Translations under genes and position numbers: made by a program
NCBI RefSeq assembly: GCF_003991195.1
Contig: NZ_RCWL01000014.1
Location: forward strand, 19,383-83,382
DNA from: Gynurincola endophyticus
Lineage (GTDB): Bacteria > Bacteroidota > Bacteroidia > Chitinophagales > Chitinophagaceae
Length of the DNA stretch: 64,000 bases
Direction: 5' to 3'
Notes under the pieces: generated by a model
Told to the model about the DNA's origin: nothing
The model's database searches: none
The model's input: the letters and a program-made list of their open reading frames with translations, nothing else
Part shown: positions 38,957-46,948 of the stretch, in pieces
Layout: every line of letters starts with the position of its first letter
How positions within the stretch are numbered: the stretch's first letter is position 1

Positions 38957-40174
38957 TTAAAATATTTTTTGTTGAGTAACTTCTTTTTCAAGAACAGATT
39001 CAAAAGTCTTCCAGATATTCAGAAGTGCTCTTGGAACATGAAAACAGCATTTCCACTTTCCACCTTTCAATGGCAGTAAAACTTCCCCTCTTCTGTTCAG
39101 ATAAGCGAACCACTCTCCGAATTCCGGGTCTCTGAATTTTTCCCATGAATAATTGTGTAATTTCACAAACCAATTGAAACACCGTGGATCTTTTGTCAAT
39201 TCATATCCCTTCGCTAATGCCACTAAAGCTTCGAGATGTACCCACCATAATTTTTGATCCCATTCCAGTTGTTGGGGAGGAAAGCCTTTTCTGTCAAGAA
39301 AATAAAAAATTCCACCATATTCACTGTCCCAACCGTATTCAATTTCTTTAATAGTTAAATCTACAGCTTTCTGAATAAGAGAAGAATCATTGAGACGTAC
39401 TCCAAGGTCCATTATAAACCACATTGCTTCAATCGCATGTCCGGGGTTCTGAAGCCTGCCGTCAAAACTGTCAACGAGCTCGCCGTTCAGACCAACGTTT
39501 TCTACAATTAATCCCAGTTCGGGTTTATAGAAAATATTCATTACTTCATGAATCACTTCGGGAATGAATGCGTCTACTTTTTGTTTTCCCAGAATCGGTT
39601 CCATTTCCAATGCCAGATTGCATAAAATCATTGGAAGTGAAAATCCTTTCATTGGCCTCGTGCCCGGCACTTCTTTATTATAAATACCCTTTGGATTGGC
39701 TCTTTTTTCCAGAATTCTCTCAAAAGTCTGTAAAGCAACTGCCCCATAGCCTTTGCCAGGGATATTTTTGTCTAAAGCACTCAATGCCATTGCAGCAAAG
39801 CAATCGCTAAAAATACTATATGGTTGAATGAGCGGTCTCCCGTCTCTGGTTAGAGAAAAATACCAGTTTCCTTCCTTGTCTCTGCCATTTTGAAGAATAA
39901 ATGCTGCCCCCTGCTCTGCCATGTCCAGCCATTCAGAGTTGGGAGAAATTTTTTCATACATGGTAGCAAAGGTCCATACCTCTCTCGCCTGCAGCCACAT
40001 GAATTTGTCGGTATCGTATACAGAGCCGTCTCTGTTCAGGCAATTATAATATCCCCCATACACTTCGTCCCGGCTATGTTTCATCCAAAACGGCAATACA
40101 TTATCGAGTAATTCCTGTCGGTAAAGCGAGCTGTATTCGGCTAAAGTTTCAGTAATTTGTTGATTGTTAATCAC
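38957..40174 (-). CDS. N-acylglucosamine 2-epimerase family protein (renin-binding-protein type)
   Basis: A 405-residue alpha6/alpha6-barrel epimerase. Motifs include LQAREVWTFATMYE, NPGHAIEAMWFIMDLG, WWVHLEALVAL and, near the C-terminus, WKCCFHVPRALLNIW, which matches the CFHVPR block of renin-binding protein/AGE (EC 5.1.3.8). This favours interconversion of N-acetylmannosamine and N-acetylglucosamine over cellobiose or mannobiose epimerisation. It is the first gene of the 11-gene minus-strand operon, divergent from the ROK regulator. Its product GlcNAc would fit the kinase at 7147 and NagB at 21218; that link is inference. Confidence 0.82.
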   Translation of the reverse strand: MINNQQITETLAEYSSLYRQELLDNVLPFWMKHSRDEVYGGYYNCLNRDGSVYDTDKFMWLQAREVWTFATMYEKISPNSEWLDMAEQGAAFILQNGRDKEGNWYFSLTRDGRPLIQPYSIFSDCFAAMALSALDKNIPGKGYGAVALQTFERILEKRANPKGIYNKEVPGTRPMKGFSLPMILCNLALEMEPILGKQKVDAFIPEVIHEVMNIFYKPELGLIVENVGLNGELVDSFDGRLQNPGHAIEAMWFIMDLGVRLNDSSLIQKAVDLTIKEIEYGWDSEYGGIFYFLDRKGFPPQQLEWDQKLWWVHLEALVALAKGYELTKDPRCFNWFVKLHNYSWEKFRDPEFGEWFAYLNRRGEVLLPLKGGKWKCCFHVPRALLNIWKTFESVLEKEVTQQKIF

Positions 40175-40367
40175 TTGAATTGTTTAATTAAAATTTTTAT
40201 AGTTTCAAGACCTAAATTAGTAAAATATTTTATTAAATAAGCCTCAAAAGAAAAAATAATTTATAATATGATACATTTTAGTGGTATTATTTAAGTATGT
40301 GTGGTGTATAATCTTATCTTTGTTATATTATTATGTGCAAAAGAGATTAATTAATAAATTATTGAGA
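40175..40367. promoter_or_regulatory. Divergent control region of epimerase operon and ROK gene, with palindrome
   Basis: Only about 190 AT-rich bases separate the two divergent units. A near-perfect 20-base inverted repeat (40217-40236; core TAAAATATTTTA, one G-T) lies close to the epimerase start and is a candidate ROK operator. AT-rich palindromes of this kind are bound by NagC/Mlc-type ROK repressors. Confidence 0.4.
40290..40322 (+). promoter_or_regulatory. Promoter of the ROK regulator gene
   Basis: TATCTTTG (40315-40322) matches the Bacteroidota -7 box TAnnTTTG exactly. A TTTA at 40290-40293 lies 21 bases upstream of it, one mismatch from the -33 TTTG. Predicted start of transcription is about 40 bases before the chosen start codon. 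Confidence 0.55.
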
Positions 40368-41603
40368 ATGAGCTCTAATATTTCGAAACTGGACTTTTTG
40401 TTAACTCATGAAGAGCAGGGGGGAGTAGCTTTTAAAAATGTTATCAGAAAAAGAGAGATTATAAGTCTTTTAGATCTGACGGAAGAATCAACGATACCGG
40501 AAATCGCACAAAGCCTGAATATCAGTGTGCCTACTACTACAGCTATTGTGACTGAACTTTTAGAAGATGGAATTATCGAAGACTGTGGTAAGATTGATTC
40601 CATTGCCGGCCGGCCGGCCAGCCATTACGGGTTAGTGAGTGAAGCCTGCTATTTTATTGGAATGGATGTGAGGGATACTTACATTAATATAGGATTACTT
40701 GATTTTAAGAAAAATCTTACTTTAAGTGAACTCGAAATTCCTTTTCATCTAGAGAATACAGCTGAAAGTTTAGAGCAGCTGATCGTTATCCTACAAAAAT
40801 TTATTAACCACCCGCAGGTTGGTAATAAAACCATTTTATCGATTTGTATCAGTTTAACCGGCCGTATCAATATCGACAACGGATATAGTTATAGTTTTTT
40901 CCATTTTGACGAAGAACCCCTCGCTAAACATATTGAAAACAGAATTGGTATTAAAGTATTTCTCGAAAATGATTCCAGAGCAATGGCTTATGGAGAGTTT
41001 CATAAGGGAGTTGTGAAAAATGAAAAGAATGTTTTATTTGTTAATATAGACTATGGGTTAGGGTTAGGTATACTGATTGACGGCAAGGTATACTATGGCA
41101 AATCAGGTTTTAGTGGTGAATTCGGACATATACCTTTGTTCTCTAATGAAATGATTTGTCATTGCGGTAAAAAAGGTTGTCTGGAAACAGAAGCTTCCGG
41201 AAGAGCGTTGTTAAGAATGTTTGGTGAGGCTGTAAAAAGTGGGTCTGTTACCGGTATTGTTTCAGCTTCTTCTGAATTAAACACTGTTACCGTACATGAT
41301 ATCATAAAAGGAGCTCAACAGGAAGATGTACTTTCCATTGAATTGATTTCTAAAATTGGTTATCATTTAGGAAGAGGTTTAGCAGTTCTTGTAAATCTGC
41401 TGAATCCCGAACTGATCATATTAGGAGGAGCGCTCACTAATACGGGCGATTACTTGTATCTCACTACCAAAATTGCATTAAATAAGTACTCTTTAAGTCT
41501 TGTAAACAGCGATTCTAAATTGAGCATTTCCAAACTTAAAGAGAAAGCGGGAATAGTAGGGGCGGCATTAATAGCCCGTAACCGAATTTTATCTTTTTAT
41601 TAG
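40368..41603 (+). CDS. ROK family transcriptional regulator
   Basis: A 411-residue protein from the Met at 40368 (the upstream Met at 40281 lies before the promoter -7 box and is rejected). An N-terminal winged helix-turn-helix region (about 15-75, TIPEIAQSLNISVPTTTAIVTELLEDGII) precedes a ROK sugar-kinase-like domain. The ROK zinc motif CHCGKKGCLE is present (about 263-272). The phosphate loop reads NIDYGLGLGI rather than the kinase DxGxTxx, as usual in regulators. It presumably senses a sugar or sugar phosphate derived from the neighbouring locus and represses it in the absence of ligand; inducer and sign are inference. Confidence 0.9.
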   Translation: MSSNISKLDFLLTHEEQGGVAFKNVIRKREIISLLDLTEESTIPEIAQSLNISVPTTTAIVTELLEDGIIEDCGKIDSIAGRPASHYGLVSEACYFIGMDVRDTYINIGLLDFKKNLTLSELEIPFHLENTAESLEQLIVILQKFINHPQVGNKTILSICISLTGRINIDNGYSYSFFHFDEEPLAKHIENRIGIKVFLENDSRAMAYGEFHKGVVKNEKNVLFVNIDYGLGLGILIDGKVYYGKSGFSGEFGHIPLFSNEMICHCGKKGCLETEASGRALLRMFGEAVKSGSVTGIVSASSELNTVTVHDIIKGAQQEDVLSIELISKIGYHLGRGLAVLVNLLNPELIILGGALTNTGDYLYLTTKIALNKYSLSLVNSDSKLSISKLKEKAGIVGAALIARNRILSFY

Positions 41604-41643
41604 TCATTCTTTGTTAATGAAACTGAAAAAAGGAGGTTTATAC

Positions 41644-41687
41644 AACTTCGTTCGTTTTTTACCTTTCTAAACGAACGTTAGTTTTTG
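41644..41687 (+). terminator. Terminator of the ROK gene
   Basis: CGTTCGTTT (41649-41657) pairs with AAACGAACG (41669-41677) over 9 bp, and outer AAC/GTT can add pairs around a mismatch. T tracts follow (41682 onward). Confidence 0.7.
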
Positions 41688-41844
41688 TAATTTTTTTGTT
41701 ATCGTTTTTTTTGAAATTGATGAAATCAAACCAATGAAACATAGAGTGGTAAACGTTTCTACGCTTTGAGGTAAGCTTTGAAGACTGTATTTCCGGCTCA
41801 AAAAAATAATTTTGTCATTAAAATTTCTTCATTACTTTTACACC
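41688..41844 (+). promoter_or_regulatory. Upstream region of the pheA leader, with -7 box
   Basis: TAATTTTG at 41807-41814 matches TAnnTTTG exactly and lies about 30 bases before the leader-peptide ATG, so the transcript would begin near 41820. A TTTG at 41777-41780 is 26 bases upstream, longer than the usual 19-21-base spacing, so the -33 element is uncertain. The rest of this stretch is AT-rich and shows nothing else. Confidence 0.5.
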
Positions 41845-41934
41845 ATGACAATCGTAACAAAAGCATATCGATACTTTAACTTTTTCTTCTTCTATTTTTT
41901 TGGAAGCAGGCCGGGTATGCTATTGTTGAACTAA
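41845..41934 (+). CDS. pheL: Phe/Tyr-rich leader peptide of the pheA attenuator
   Basis: A 29-codon ORF starting at ATG 41845 and ending at TAA 41932-41934. Codons 8-19 spell YRYFNFFFFYFF: 7 Phe and 3 Tyr in 12 positions, far more than chance. The run lies just before the antiterminator segment. The design is that of the classic pheA leader: when charged tRNA-Phe (or tRNA-Tyr) is scarce the ribosome stalls on the run and lets the antiterminator form; otherwise the terminator at 41963 stops transcription before pheA. The peptide itself needs no function. The name is by analogy with enteric pheL and implies no homology. Confidence 0.85.
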   Translation: MTIVTKAYRYFNFFFFYFFGSRPGMLLLN

Positions 41935-41994
41935 AAATGTAAATAGTTTATAACAATATCAGGTCCCGGCTTATTAAGCCGGGACTTTTTTTTT
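41908..41994 (+). promoter_or_regulatory. Antiterminator/terminator pair of the pheA attenuator
   Basis: The terminator has 10-bp arms GTCCCGGCTT (41963-41972) and AAGCCGGGAC (41976-41985) with a 3-base loop and a T9 tract. A competing helix pairs AGGCCGGG (41908-41915) with CCCGGCTT (41965-41972): 8 bp including one G-U, sharing the terminator's 5' arm. The upstream strand lies 6 bases after the Phe/Tyr codon run, where ribosome stalling would leave it free. The T tract ends 15 bases before pheA. Confidence 0.85.
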
Positions 41995-42009
41995 ACGCTA
42001 TAGAAATTT

Positions 42010-42888
42010 ATGAAAATGGAATCAATGATTACACCCACAGCAAGTCAGATCACCACTAAGACAGTGGCACAGGCTACCAAAGTATCCATTCAAGGGTACG
42101 AAGGCTCTTTTCATCAGGTGGCTGCAAGAAAGTTCTTTGGTGATAATGTAGAAGTGGTTCCGTGTGATACTTTCAGACAAGTAGTGAAGCTCGCTTCTGA
42201 TAAGAATGCTTGTAACGGTGGGGTAATGGCCATTGAAAACTCTATAGCAGGTAGTATTTTACCTAACTATAACTTATTACAAAAGAGTGATTTGGTAATT
42301 ACCGGGGAAATCTATTTACCTATTCAGCAACACTTATTGGTTAATAAAGGTGTAAAGCTTGAAGAGATAGAAGAAGTACATTCTCATCCGATGGCTTTGT
42401 TACAATGTATGGATTTTTTAGACAAGTATCAGTGGAAGCTGGTAGAGTCTGAAGATACGGCATTGAGTGCACGTAAAGTAAGTGAACAGGGCACCAGAAA
42501 AGTAGCTGCCATTGCCAGTGCATTAGCAGCTGAATTATTTGATCTGGATATCATTGTGCCGAACATTCATACGATGAAGAATAACTATACACGTTTTCTT
42601 GTAGTACAACCTTCTTTAATGGATCCTATCCCTGATTCAAATAAAGCGTCTATTTATTTTCAAACCGATCACTCCAGAGGTTCTCTGGCTACGGTATTAA
42701 CAGCAATAGCTGCCGGCGGAATCAATTTATCGAAACTGCAAAGTTTCCCTATTCCCGGATCTGATTGGTTGTATAGTTTTTATGCAGATTTAGAATTTGA
42801 CCACATCGATCAGTTTAATGAAGTAATGAAGGATGTTAAGAACCATACGGTTGCTACCAAGATCTATGGTATTTATAAAAAAGGATAA
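42010..42888 (+). CDS. pheA: Prephenate dehydratase
   Basis: A 292-residue protein without a chorismate mutase domain. After a Thr/Ala-rich N-terminal stretch (1-23), the dehydratase domain runs about 24-205 (SIQGYEGSFHQVAARKFF, NYTRFLVV with the family TRF motif). An ACT domain follows (about 213-285: GSLATVLTAIAAGGINLSKL), the Phe-sensing module. The enzyme turns prephenate into phenylpyruvate. A second Met two residues in (42016) would serve equally. Transcription is governed by the leader attenuator upstream. Aminotransferase and prephenate dehydrogenase genes follow on the same strand. Confidence 0.95.
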   Translation: MKMESMITPTASQITTKTVAQATKVSIQGYEGSFHQVAARKFFGDNVEVVPCDTFRQVVKLASDKNACNGGVMAIENSIAGSILPNYNLLQKSDLVITGEIYLPIQQHLLVNKGVKLEEIEEVHSHPMALLQCMDFLDKYQWKLVESEDTALSARKVSEQGTRKVAAIASALAAELFDLDIIVPNIHTMKNNYTRFLVVQPSLMDPIPDSNKASIYFQTDHSRGSLATVLTAIAAGGINLSKLQSFPIPGSDWLYSFYADLEFDHIDQFNEVMKDVKNHTVATKIYGIYKKG

Positions 42889-42974
42889 TTTCATTCTTAA
42901 TTGATAATTAGGAATGAAGAATTATGAGTGTTGGGAGAATTATATCAAGAAATTTTTAAAGGATAGAAGAATTT

Positions 42975-44141
42975 ATGATCAGTATTGCTAACAGGTTAAG
43001 CGGAATCGGAGAATATTATTTCTCTCAAAAATTAAGAGAAATAGATCAGCTGAATCAACAGGGAAAACAGATTATTAATTTAGGAATTGGTAGTCCGGAT
43101 TTACCACCGCACCCATCCGTTATTCAGGTATTACAGGAAGAATCTGCTAAATCGAACGTACATGCTTATCAGTCGTATAAAGGATCGCCTGTATTGAGAA
43201 ATGCTTTTGCTGCATGGTATGAGCAATGGTACGGAGTAAGTTTAGATGCCGATACTGAAATTTTACCGTTGATTGGCAGTAAAGAAGGTATCATGCATAT
43301 CTGTATGACTTATCTGAATGAAGGTGATATCGCCCTGGTGCCGAACCCCGGATATCCTACTTACAGAAGTGCTGTAAAACTTGCGGGTGGAACCTGCATC
43401 GATTATTCTCTGGAAGAAGCTACCGGCTGGCAACCTGATTTTCAGGCATTGGATGCCATTATCAAAGCGCATCCCAGAAAGGTAAAGCTGATGTGGGTGA
43501 ATTATCCGCATATGCCTACCGGACAAAAAGCGGATGACGTTTTATTGCAGGCTTTGATAGATTTCGGTAAAAGAAATGATGTACTGATTTGTCATGATAA
43601 TCCTTATAGTTTTATTCTGAATGAATCACCGAAAAGTTTACTGAGCGTACCCGGTGCTAAAGAGGTGGTGATTGAACTGAACTCATTGAGTAAGTCACAT
43701 AATATGGCCGGCTGGAGAGTGGGAGTGATTGCAGGTGCGGCAGACAGGATCAATGAAATATTGCGATTTAAAAGTAATATGGATAGCGGAATGTTTTTAC
43801 CATTACAACTGGCTGCAGCCAAAGCACTGGGTTTAGGAAAAGAATGGTTTGATTCGGTAAATGAGCAGTATAAGAAAAGACAGGTAAAAGTATTTGAAAT
43901 ACTCGATTATCTGGAATGCTCTTATGCAAATGATCAGGTAGGAATGTTCGTATGGGGAAAAATACCTGTTTCGTATAAAGATGCTTATGAACTGAGTGAT
44001 AAAATTTTGTATAACGCAAACGTATTTATTACACCCGGCGGCATATTTGGTAAAAACGGAGAAGCTTACATACGTATCAGTTTGTGTAGTACGGAGGATA
44101 AGTTAGCCGAAAGTTTAAAAAGAATTCAATCGTTGAAATAA
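42975..44141 (+). CDS. PLP-dependent aminotransferase, class I/II, aromatic-pathway
   Basis: A 388-residue fold-type I aminotransferase. The Schiff-base Lys is K240 in LNSLSKSHNMAGWR. Other marks are NLGIGSPDLPPHP near the N-terminus, LMWVNYPHMPTG (the NPTG loop with an unusual His-Met), and RISLCSTED at the end. Its place between pheA and tyrA, with a 1-base gap to tyrA, argues that it transaminates phenylpyruvate and 4-hydroxyphenylpyruvate, or prephenate itself. Sequence alone does not fix its substrate; relatives are annotated variously as aspartate, LL-DAP or methionine aminotransferases. Confidence 0.85.
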   Translation: MISIANRLSGIGEYYFSQKLREIDQLNQQGKQIINLGIGSPDLPPHPSVIQVLQEESAKSNVHAYQSYKGSPVLRNAFAAWYEQWYGVSLDADTEILPLIGSKEGIMHICMTYLNEGDIALVPNPGYPTYRSAVKLAGGTCIDYSLEEATGWQPDFQALDAIIKAHPRKVKLMWVNYPHMPTGQKADDVLLQALIDFGKRNDVLICHDNPYSFILNESPKSLLSVPGAKEVVIELNSLSKSHNMAGWRVGVIAGAADRINEILRFKSNMDSGMFLPLQLAAAKALGLGKEWFDSVNEQYKKRQVKVFEILDYLECSYANDQVGMFVWGKIPVSYKDAYELSDKILYNANVFITPGGIFGKNGEAYIRISLCSTEDKLAESLKRIQSLK

Positions 44142-44142
44142 A

Positions 44143-44991
44143 ATGTTTAATACAGTTACTATAGTTGGGGTTGGTTTGATTAGCGGATCATTTGCGCTGG
44201 CATTGAAAGATCATGGACTGGCGAAGAAAGTGATAGGCGTCAGCCGGTCGGGAAATTCTGCAAAAAGAGCATTGGAGTTAGGGATTATTGATGAAATAGG
44301 AACGATTGAAGAGGCTGTTCCGGTGAGTGATCTGATTTATGTGGCAATTCCTGTAGACGCTACCATTCCGGTGATGCAACAGATTATGAATCTGGTGAAA
44401 GCCCCTCAGATAGTAGTAGATGCAGGTTCTACCAAAGCAGCTCTATGTGCTTCAATGGCAACTCATCCGCAGAGAAGCCGTTTTGTAGCCACACACCCGA
44501 TGTGGGGTACGGAATTCAGTGGTCCTGAAGCTGCAGTACATAAAGCTTTTGCCGGCAGAGCCTGTGTAATTTGTGAGAAGGAAAAGAGTGATCAGGAAGC
44601 GGTGAAAGTGATTGAGAATGTATATGAAACGATAGGGATGAGAATGGTTTATATGGGAGCGGAAGCACATGATGTACACGCTGCATATATTAGTCATATT
44701 TCGCATATAACTTCTTTTGCGCTGGCGAATACAGTATTGGAAAAAGAAAAAGAAGAAGATGCCATTTTTCAATTAGCCGGTGGTGGTTTTGAAAGCACTG
44801 TTCGTTTGGCTAAAAGTTCAGCCAGTATGTGGGTGCCGATCTTTCAGCAAAACAAAGAACATGTACTGGATGTGTTAAATGAGCATATCAGCCAATTGAG
44901 AAAATTTAAGGCCTGTTTAGAGAAAGACAACTATGAATACATGGAAGAATTGATTGAAAATGCCAATAAAATCAGGAAAATTCTCCATTAA
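44143..44991 (+). CDS. tyrA: Prephenate dehydrogenase
   Basis: A 282-residue NAD(P)-dependent dehydrogenase with a Rossmann N-terminus (IVGVGLISGSFALALKDHG, 7-25) and the conserved helical C-terminal domain (ATHPMWGTEFSGPEAA, AAYISHISHITSFALA). It decarboxylates prephenate to 4-hydroxyphenylpyruvate. No ACT or chorismate mutase domain is attached, so feedback control may rest on the leader attenuator, whose codons include Tyr. It starts one base after the aminotransferase stop. Confidence 0.94.
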   Translation: MFNTVTIVGVGLISGSFALALKDHGLAKKVIGVSRSGNSAKRALELGIIDEIGTIEEAVPVSDLIYVAIPVDATIPVMQQIMNLVKAPQIVVDAGSTKAALCASMATHPQRSRFVATHPMWGTEFSGPEAAVHKAFAGRACVICEKEKSDQEAVKVIENVYETIGMRMVYMGAEAHDVHAAYISHISHITSFALANTVLEKEKEEDAIFQLAGGGFESTVRLAKSSASMWVPIFQQNKEHVLDVLNEHISQLRKFKACLEKDNYEYMEELIENANKIRKILH

Positions 44992-45098
44992 CAAAAATTT
45001 ACCGGATTGTTTTTTGAAAGATTAGGGGTTGTTTACCATTGATTTAAGCGGATAAACCTCCTTTTCATAAGAATATTTGAGCTCTTTGATAATAGAAA

Positions 45099-45130
45099 TT
45101 AGGCTAAAGCGCTTAGTTGCAGTACCTTTG
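45099..45130 (+). promoter_or_regulatory. Promoter of the DEAD-box helicase gene
   Basis: TACCTTTG (45123-45130) matches TAnnTTTG exactly, with TTAG (45099-45102) 20 bases upstream, one base off the -33 TTTG. Transcription would begin about 12 bases before the start codon. Confidence 0.55.
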
Positions 45131-45148
45131 CGGAAATTTTTATAGAAT

Positions 45149-46861
45149 ATGACGACTTTTGAAGCGTTGGGTTTAGATGCGAGATTGGTTCAGGCAACCG
45201 ATGCATTAGGTTATAAAAACCCGACACCTATTCAGGAACAAGCGATTCCTGTGTTATTAAGTGGCACCAAAGACTTGGTTGGTTTGGCTCAAACAGGTAC
45301 GGGGAAAACTGCTGCATTCGGACTGCCTTTGTTGCACGTGATTGATGAGAAACAAAAATATCCGCAAGCTTTAGTTGTATGTCCTACTCGTGAACTGTGT
45401 TTACAGATCGTAAATGAGATTGAAGCATTCAAGAAATTTATTCCTGGAATGTATGTCGCAGCAGTATATGGTGGTACTTCTATCACACAGCAAATTCGCG
45501 AATTAAAAAGAGGAGTGCAGGTTGTAGTTGCTACTCCCGGACGTTTAATTGACTTAATCGAACGTAAGGCAATTAATCTAGAGCAGATAAAATATGTTGT
45601 TTTGGACGAGGCGGATGAAATGTTGAACATGGGCTTCCAGGAAGACATTGAATTCATCTTGCAGAACACACCTAACAGAGAAAGTACCTGGTTATTCAGC
45701 GCTACTATGCCACCGGAAATTCGTCGTGTAAGCAAACGCTACATGAAAGAGCCGGTAGAAATTACAGTAGGTAAAGTAAACACCGCAAACAAAAACATTG
45801 ATCACCAGTATTTTGTTACCAGCGCACAACACCGCTACGAAACATTAAAACGCCTGATCGATTTTAACCCCGGTATTTACGGTATCATTTTCACCCGTAC
45901 AAAAGCGGATGCACAGGAAATTGCTGAAAAGCTGACCCGCGAAGGATATGATATCGATGCTTTACACGGCGACTTAACACAGGTACAAAGAGACAAAGTA
46001 ATGGGAGAGTTCAGAGAAAAAACTCTTCAATTGTTAATCGCTACCGACGTAGCAGCACGTGGTATTGACGTACAGGGAATTACGCACGTAATTAACTACG
46101 AATTACCTGATGACGTGGAAGTGTACACACACAGAAGCGGCCGTACAGGTAGAGCCGGTAACACCGGTGTTTGTATGTCTATCATTCATACCCGTGAAAT
46201 GGGAAAGATGCGCCAGATTCAGTCAATTGTTCAGGCCACTTTCAACAAACTAGAAATTCCTAGCGGTAAAGACGTTTGTAGAAAACAGTTTTACCACTTC
46301 ATGGATAAATTATTGACCGTAGATATTACGCAAAATGACTACGATGTTTATTTACCTATGCTGGAAGAAAAATTTGCAGATATGTCGAAAGAAGACATCC
46401 TGAAAAGAGTAACAGCAATGGAATTTGACCGTTTCTTAAAGTATTACGAAAATGCAGGAGATCTGAACGCCAGAGATACCCGCAGAGAACGTACCGACAG
46501 AAGCGGAAATGATAGAAAATTCGGCAGAGATGGCAGAGATGGCGGTAGAGACAGCCGTTTCGGAAGAGACCGTGATGGTGGTGCCCCAAGAGAAAGAAAA
46601 GAATACGGCGGTAAACAAAATACTACCCGTTTGTTCGTAAACCTGGGAACCAAAGACGGTTTTTATAAAGCCTCTTTTTTACAGTTCATTTTAGACATGA
46701 GCGACCTGCGTAAAGACGTATTAGGACGTATCGATATGAAAGAAATGAACAGCTGGATTGAAATCGATAAAACTGCCGCAAGGCAAATGATCACTTCTAT
46801 TGATGGTAAAAATTACCGCGGTAGAAAAATCAGAATGAACGAAGCCGACAGCAGAAGATAA
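45149..46861 (+). CDS. DEAD-box RNA helicase with DbpA-type RNA-binding domain
   Basis: A 570-residue helicase. Q-motif GYKNPTPIQEQAIP, motif I AQTGTGKTAAF, motif II VLDEADEM, motif III FSATMPPE and motif VI HRSGRTGRAG are all intact in a two-RecA-domain core (about 1-370). A linker follows with an Arg/Asp/Gly-rich stretch (about 447-500, RDGRDGGRDSRFGRDRDGG). A C-terminal DbpA RNA-binding domain ends it (about 505-570, RLFVNLGTKDGFY). Such CsdA/DeaD-like proteins unwind short RNA duplexes in ribosome assembly or cold adaptation. It has its own promoter although it sits between aromatic amino-acid genes. Confidence 0.93.
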   Translation: MTTFEALGLDARLVQATDALGYKNPTPIQEQAIPVLLSGTKDLVGLAQTGTGKTAAFGLPLLHVIDEKQKYPQALVVCPTRELCLQIVNEIEAFKKFIPGMYVAAVYGGTSITQQIRELKRGVQVVVATPGRLIDLIERKAINLEQIKYVVLDEADEMLNMGFQEDIEFILQNTPNRESTWLFSATMPPEIRRVSKRYMKEPVEITVGKVNTANKNIDHQYFVTSAQHRYETLKRLIDFNPGIYGIIFTRTKADAQEIAEKLTREGYDIDALHGDLTQVQRDKVMGEFREKTLQLLIATDVAARGIDVQGITHVINYELPDDVEVYTHRSGRTGRAGNTGVCMSIIHTREMGKMRQIQSIVQATFNKLEIPSGKDVCRKQFYHFMDKLLTVDITQNDYDVYLPMLEEKFADMSKEDILKRVTAMEFDRFLKYYENAGDLNARDTRRERTDRSGNDRKFGRDGRDGGRDSRFGRDRDGGAPRERKEYGGKQNTTRLFVNLGTKDGFYKASFLQFILDMSDLRKDVLGRIDMKEMNSWIEIDKTAARQMITSIDGKNYRGRKIRMNEADSRR

Positions 46862-46875
46862 TTATAGATGGATCG

Positions 46876-46927
46876 AAAGGTTCCATTTATGAAAATCCTG
46901 CAACGGTATAAATAAATGGAACTTTTT
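46876..46927 (+). terminator. Terminator or attenuator between helicase and DAHP synthase genes
   Basis: AAAGGTTCCATTTAT and ATAAATGGAACTTT pair over about 14 bp (one G-U), with a loop of about 21 bases and a T5 tract. It begins 15 bases after the helicase stop and ends only 21 bases before the DAHP synthase ATG. A 15-codon ORF (46868-46915, containing Phe and Tyr) covers its 5' arm. Confidence 0.65.
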
Positions 46928-46948
46928 AATCTATCAAATTAAACTGAA

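Noticed and set aside
40605..40620. GGCCGGCCGGCC run in the ROK gene as a site or repeat
   Set aside because: It encodes ordinary residues (AGRPA) in frame and is not repeated elsewhere in the window.
45289..45735. 148-codon antisense ORF in the helicase gene
   Set aside because: Opposite to intact helicase motifs I-III; no independent coding evidence.
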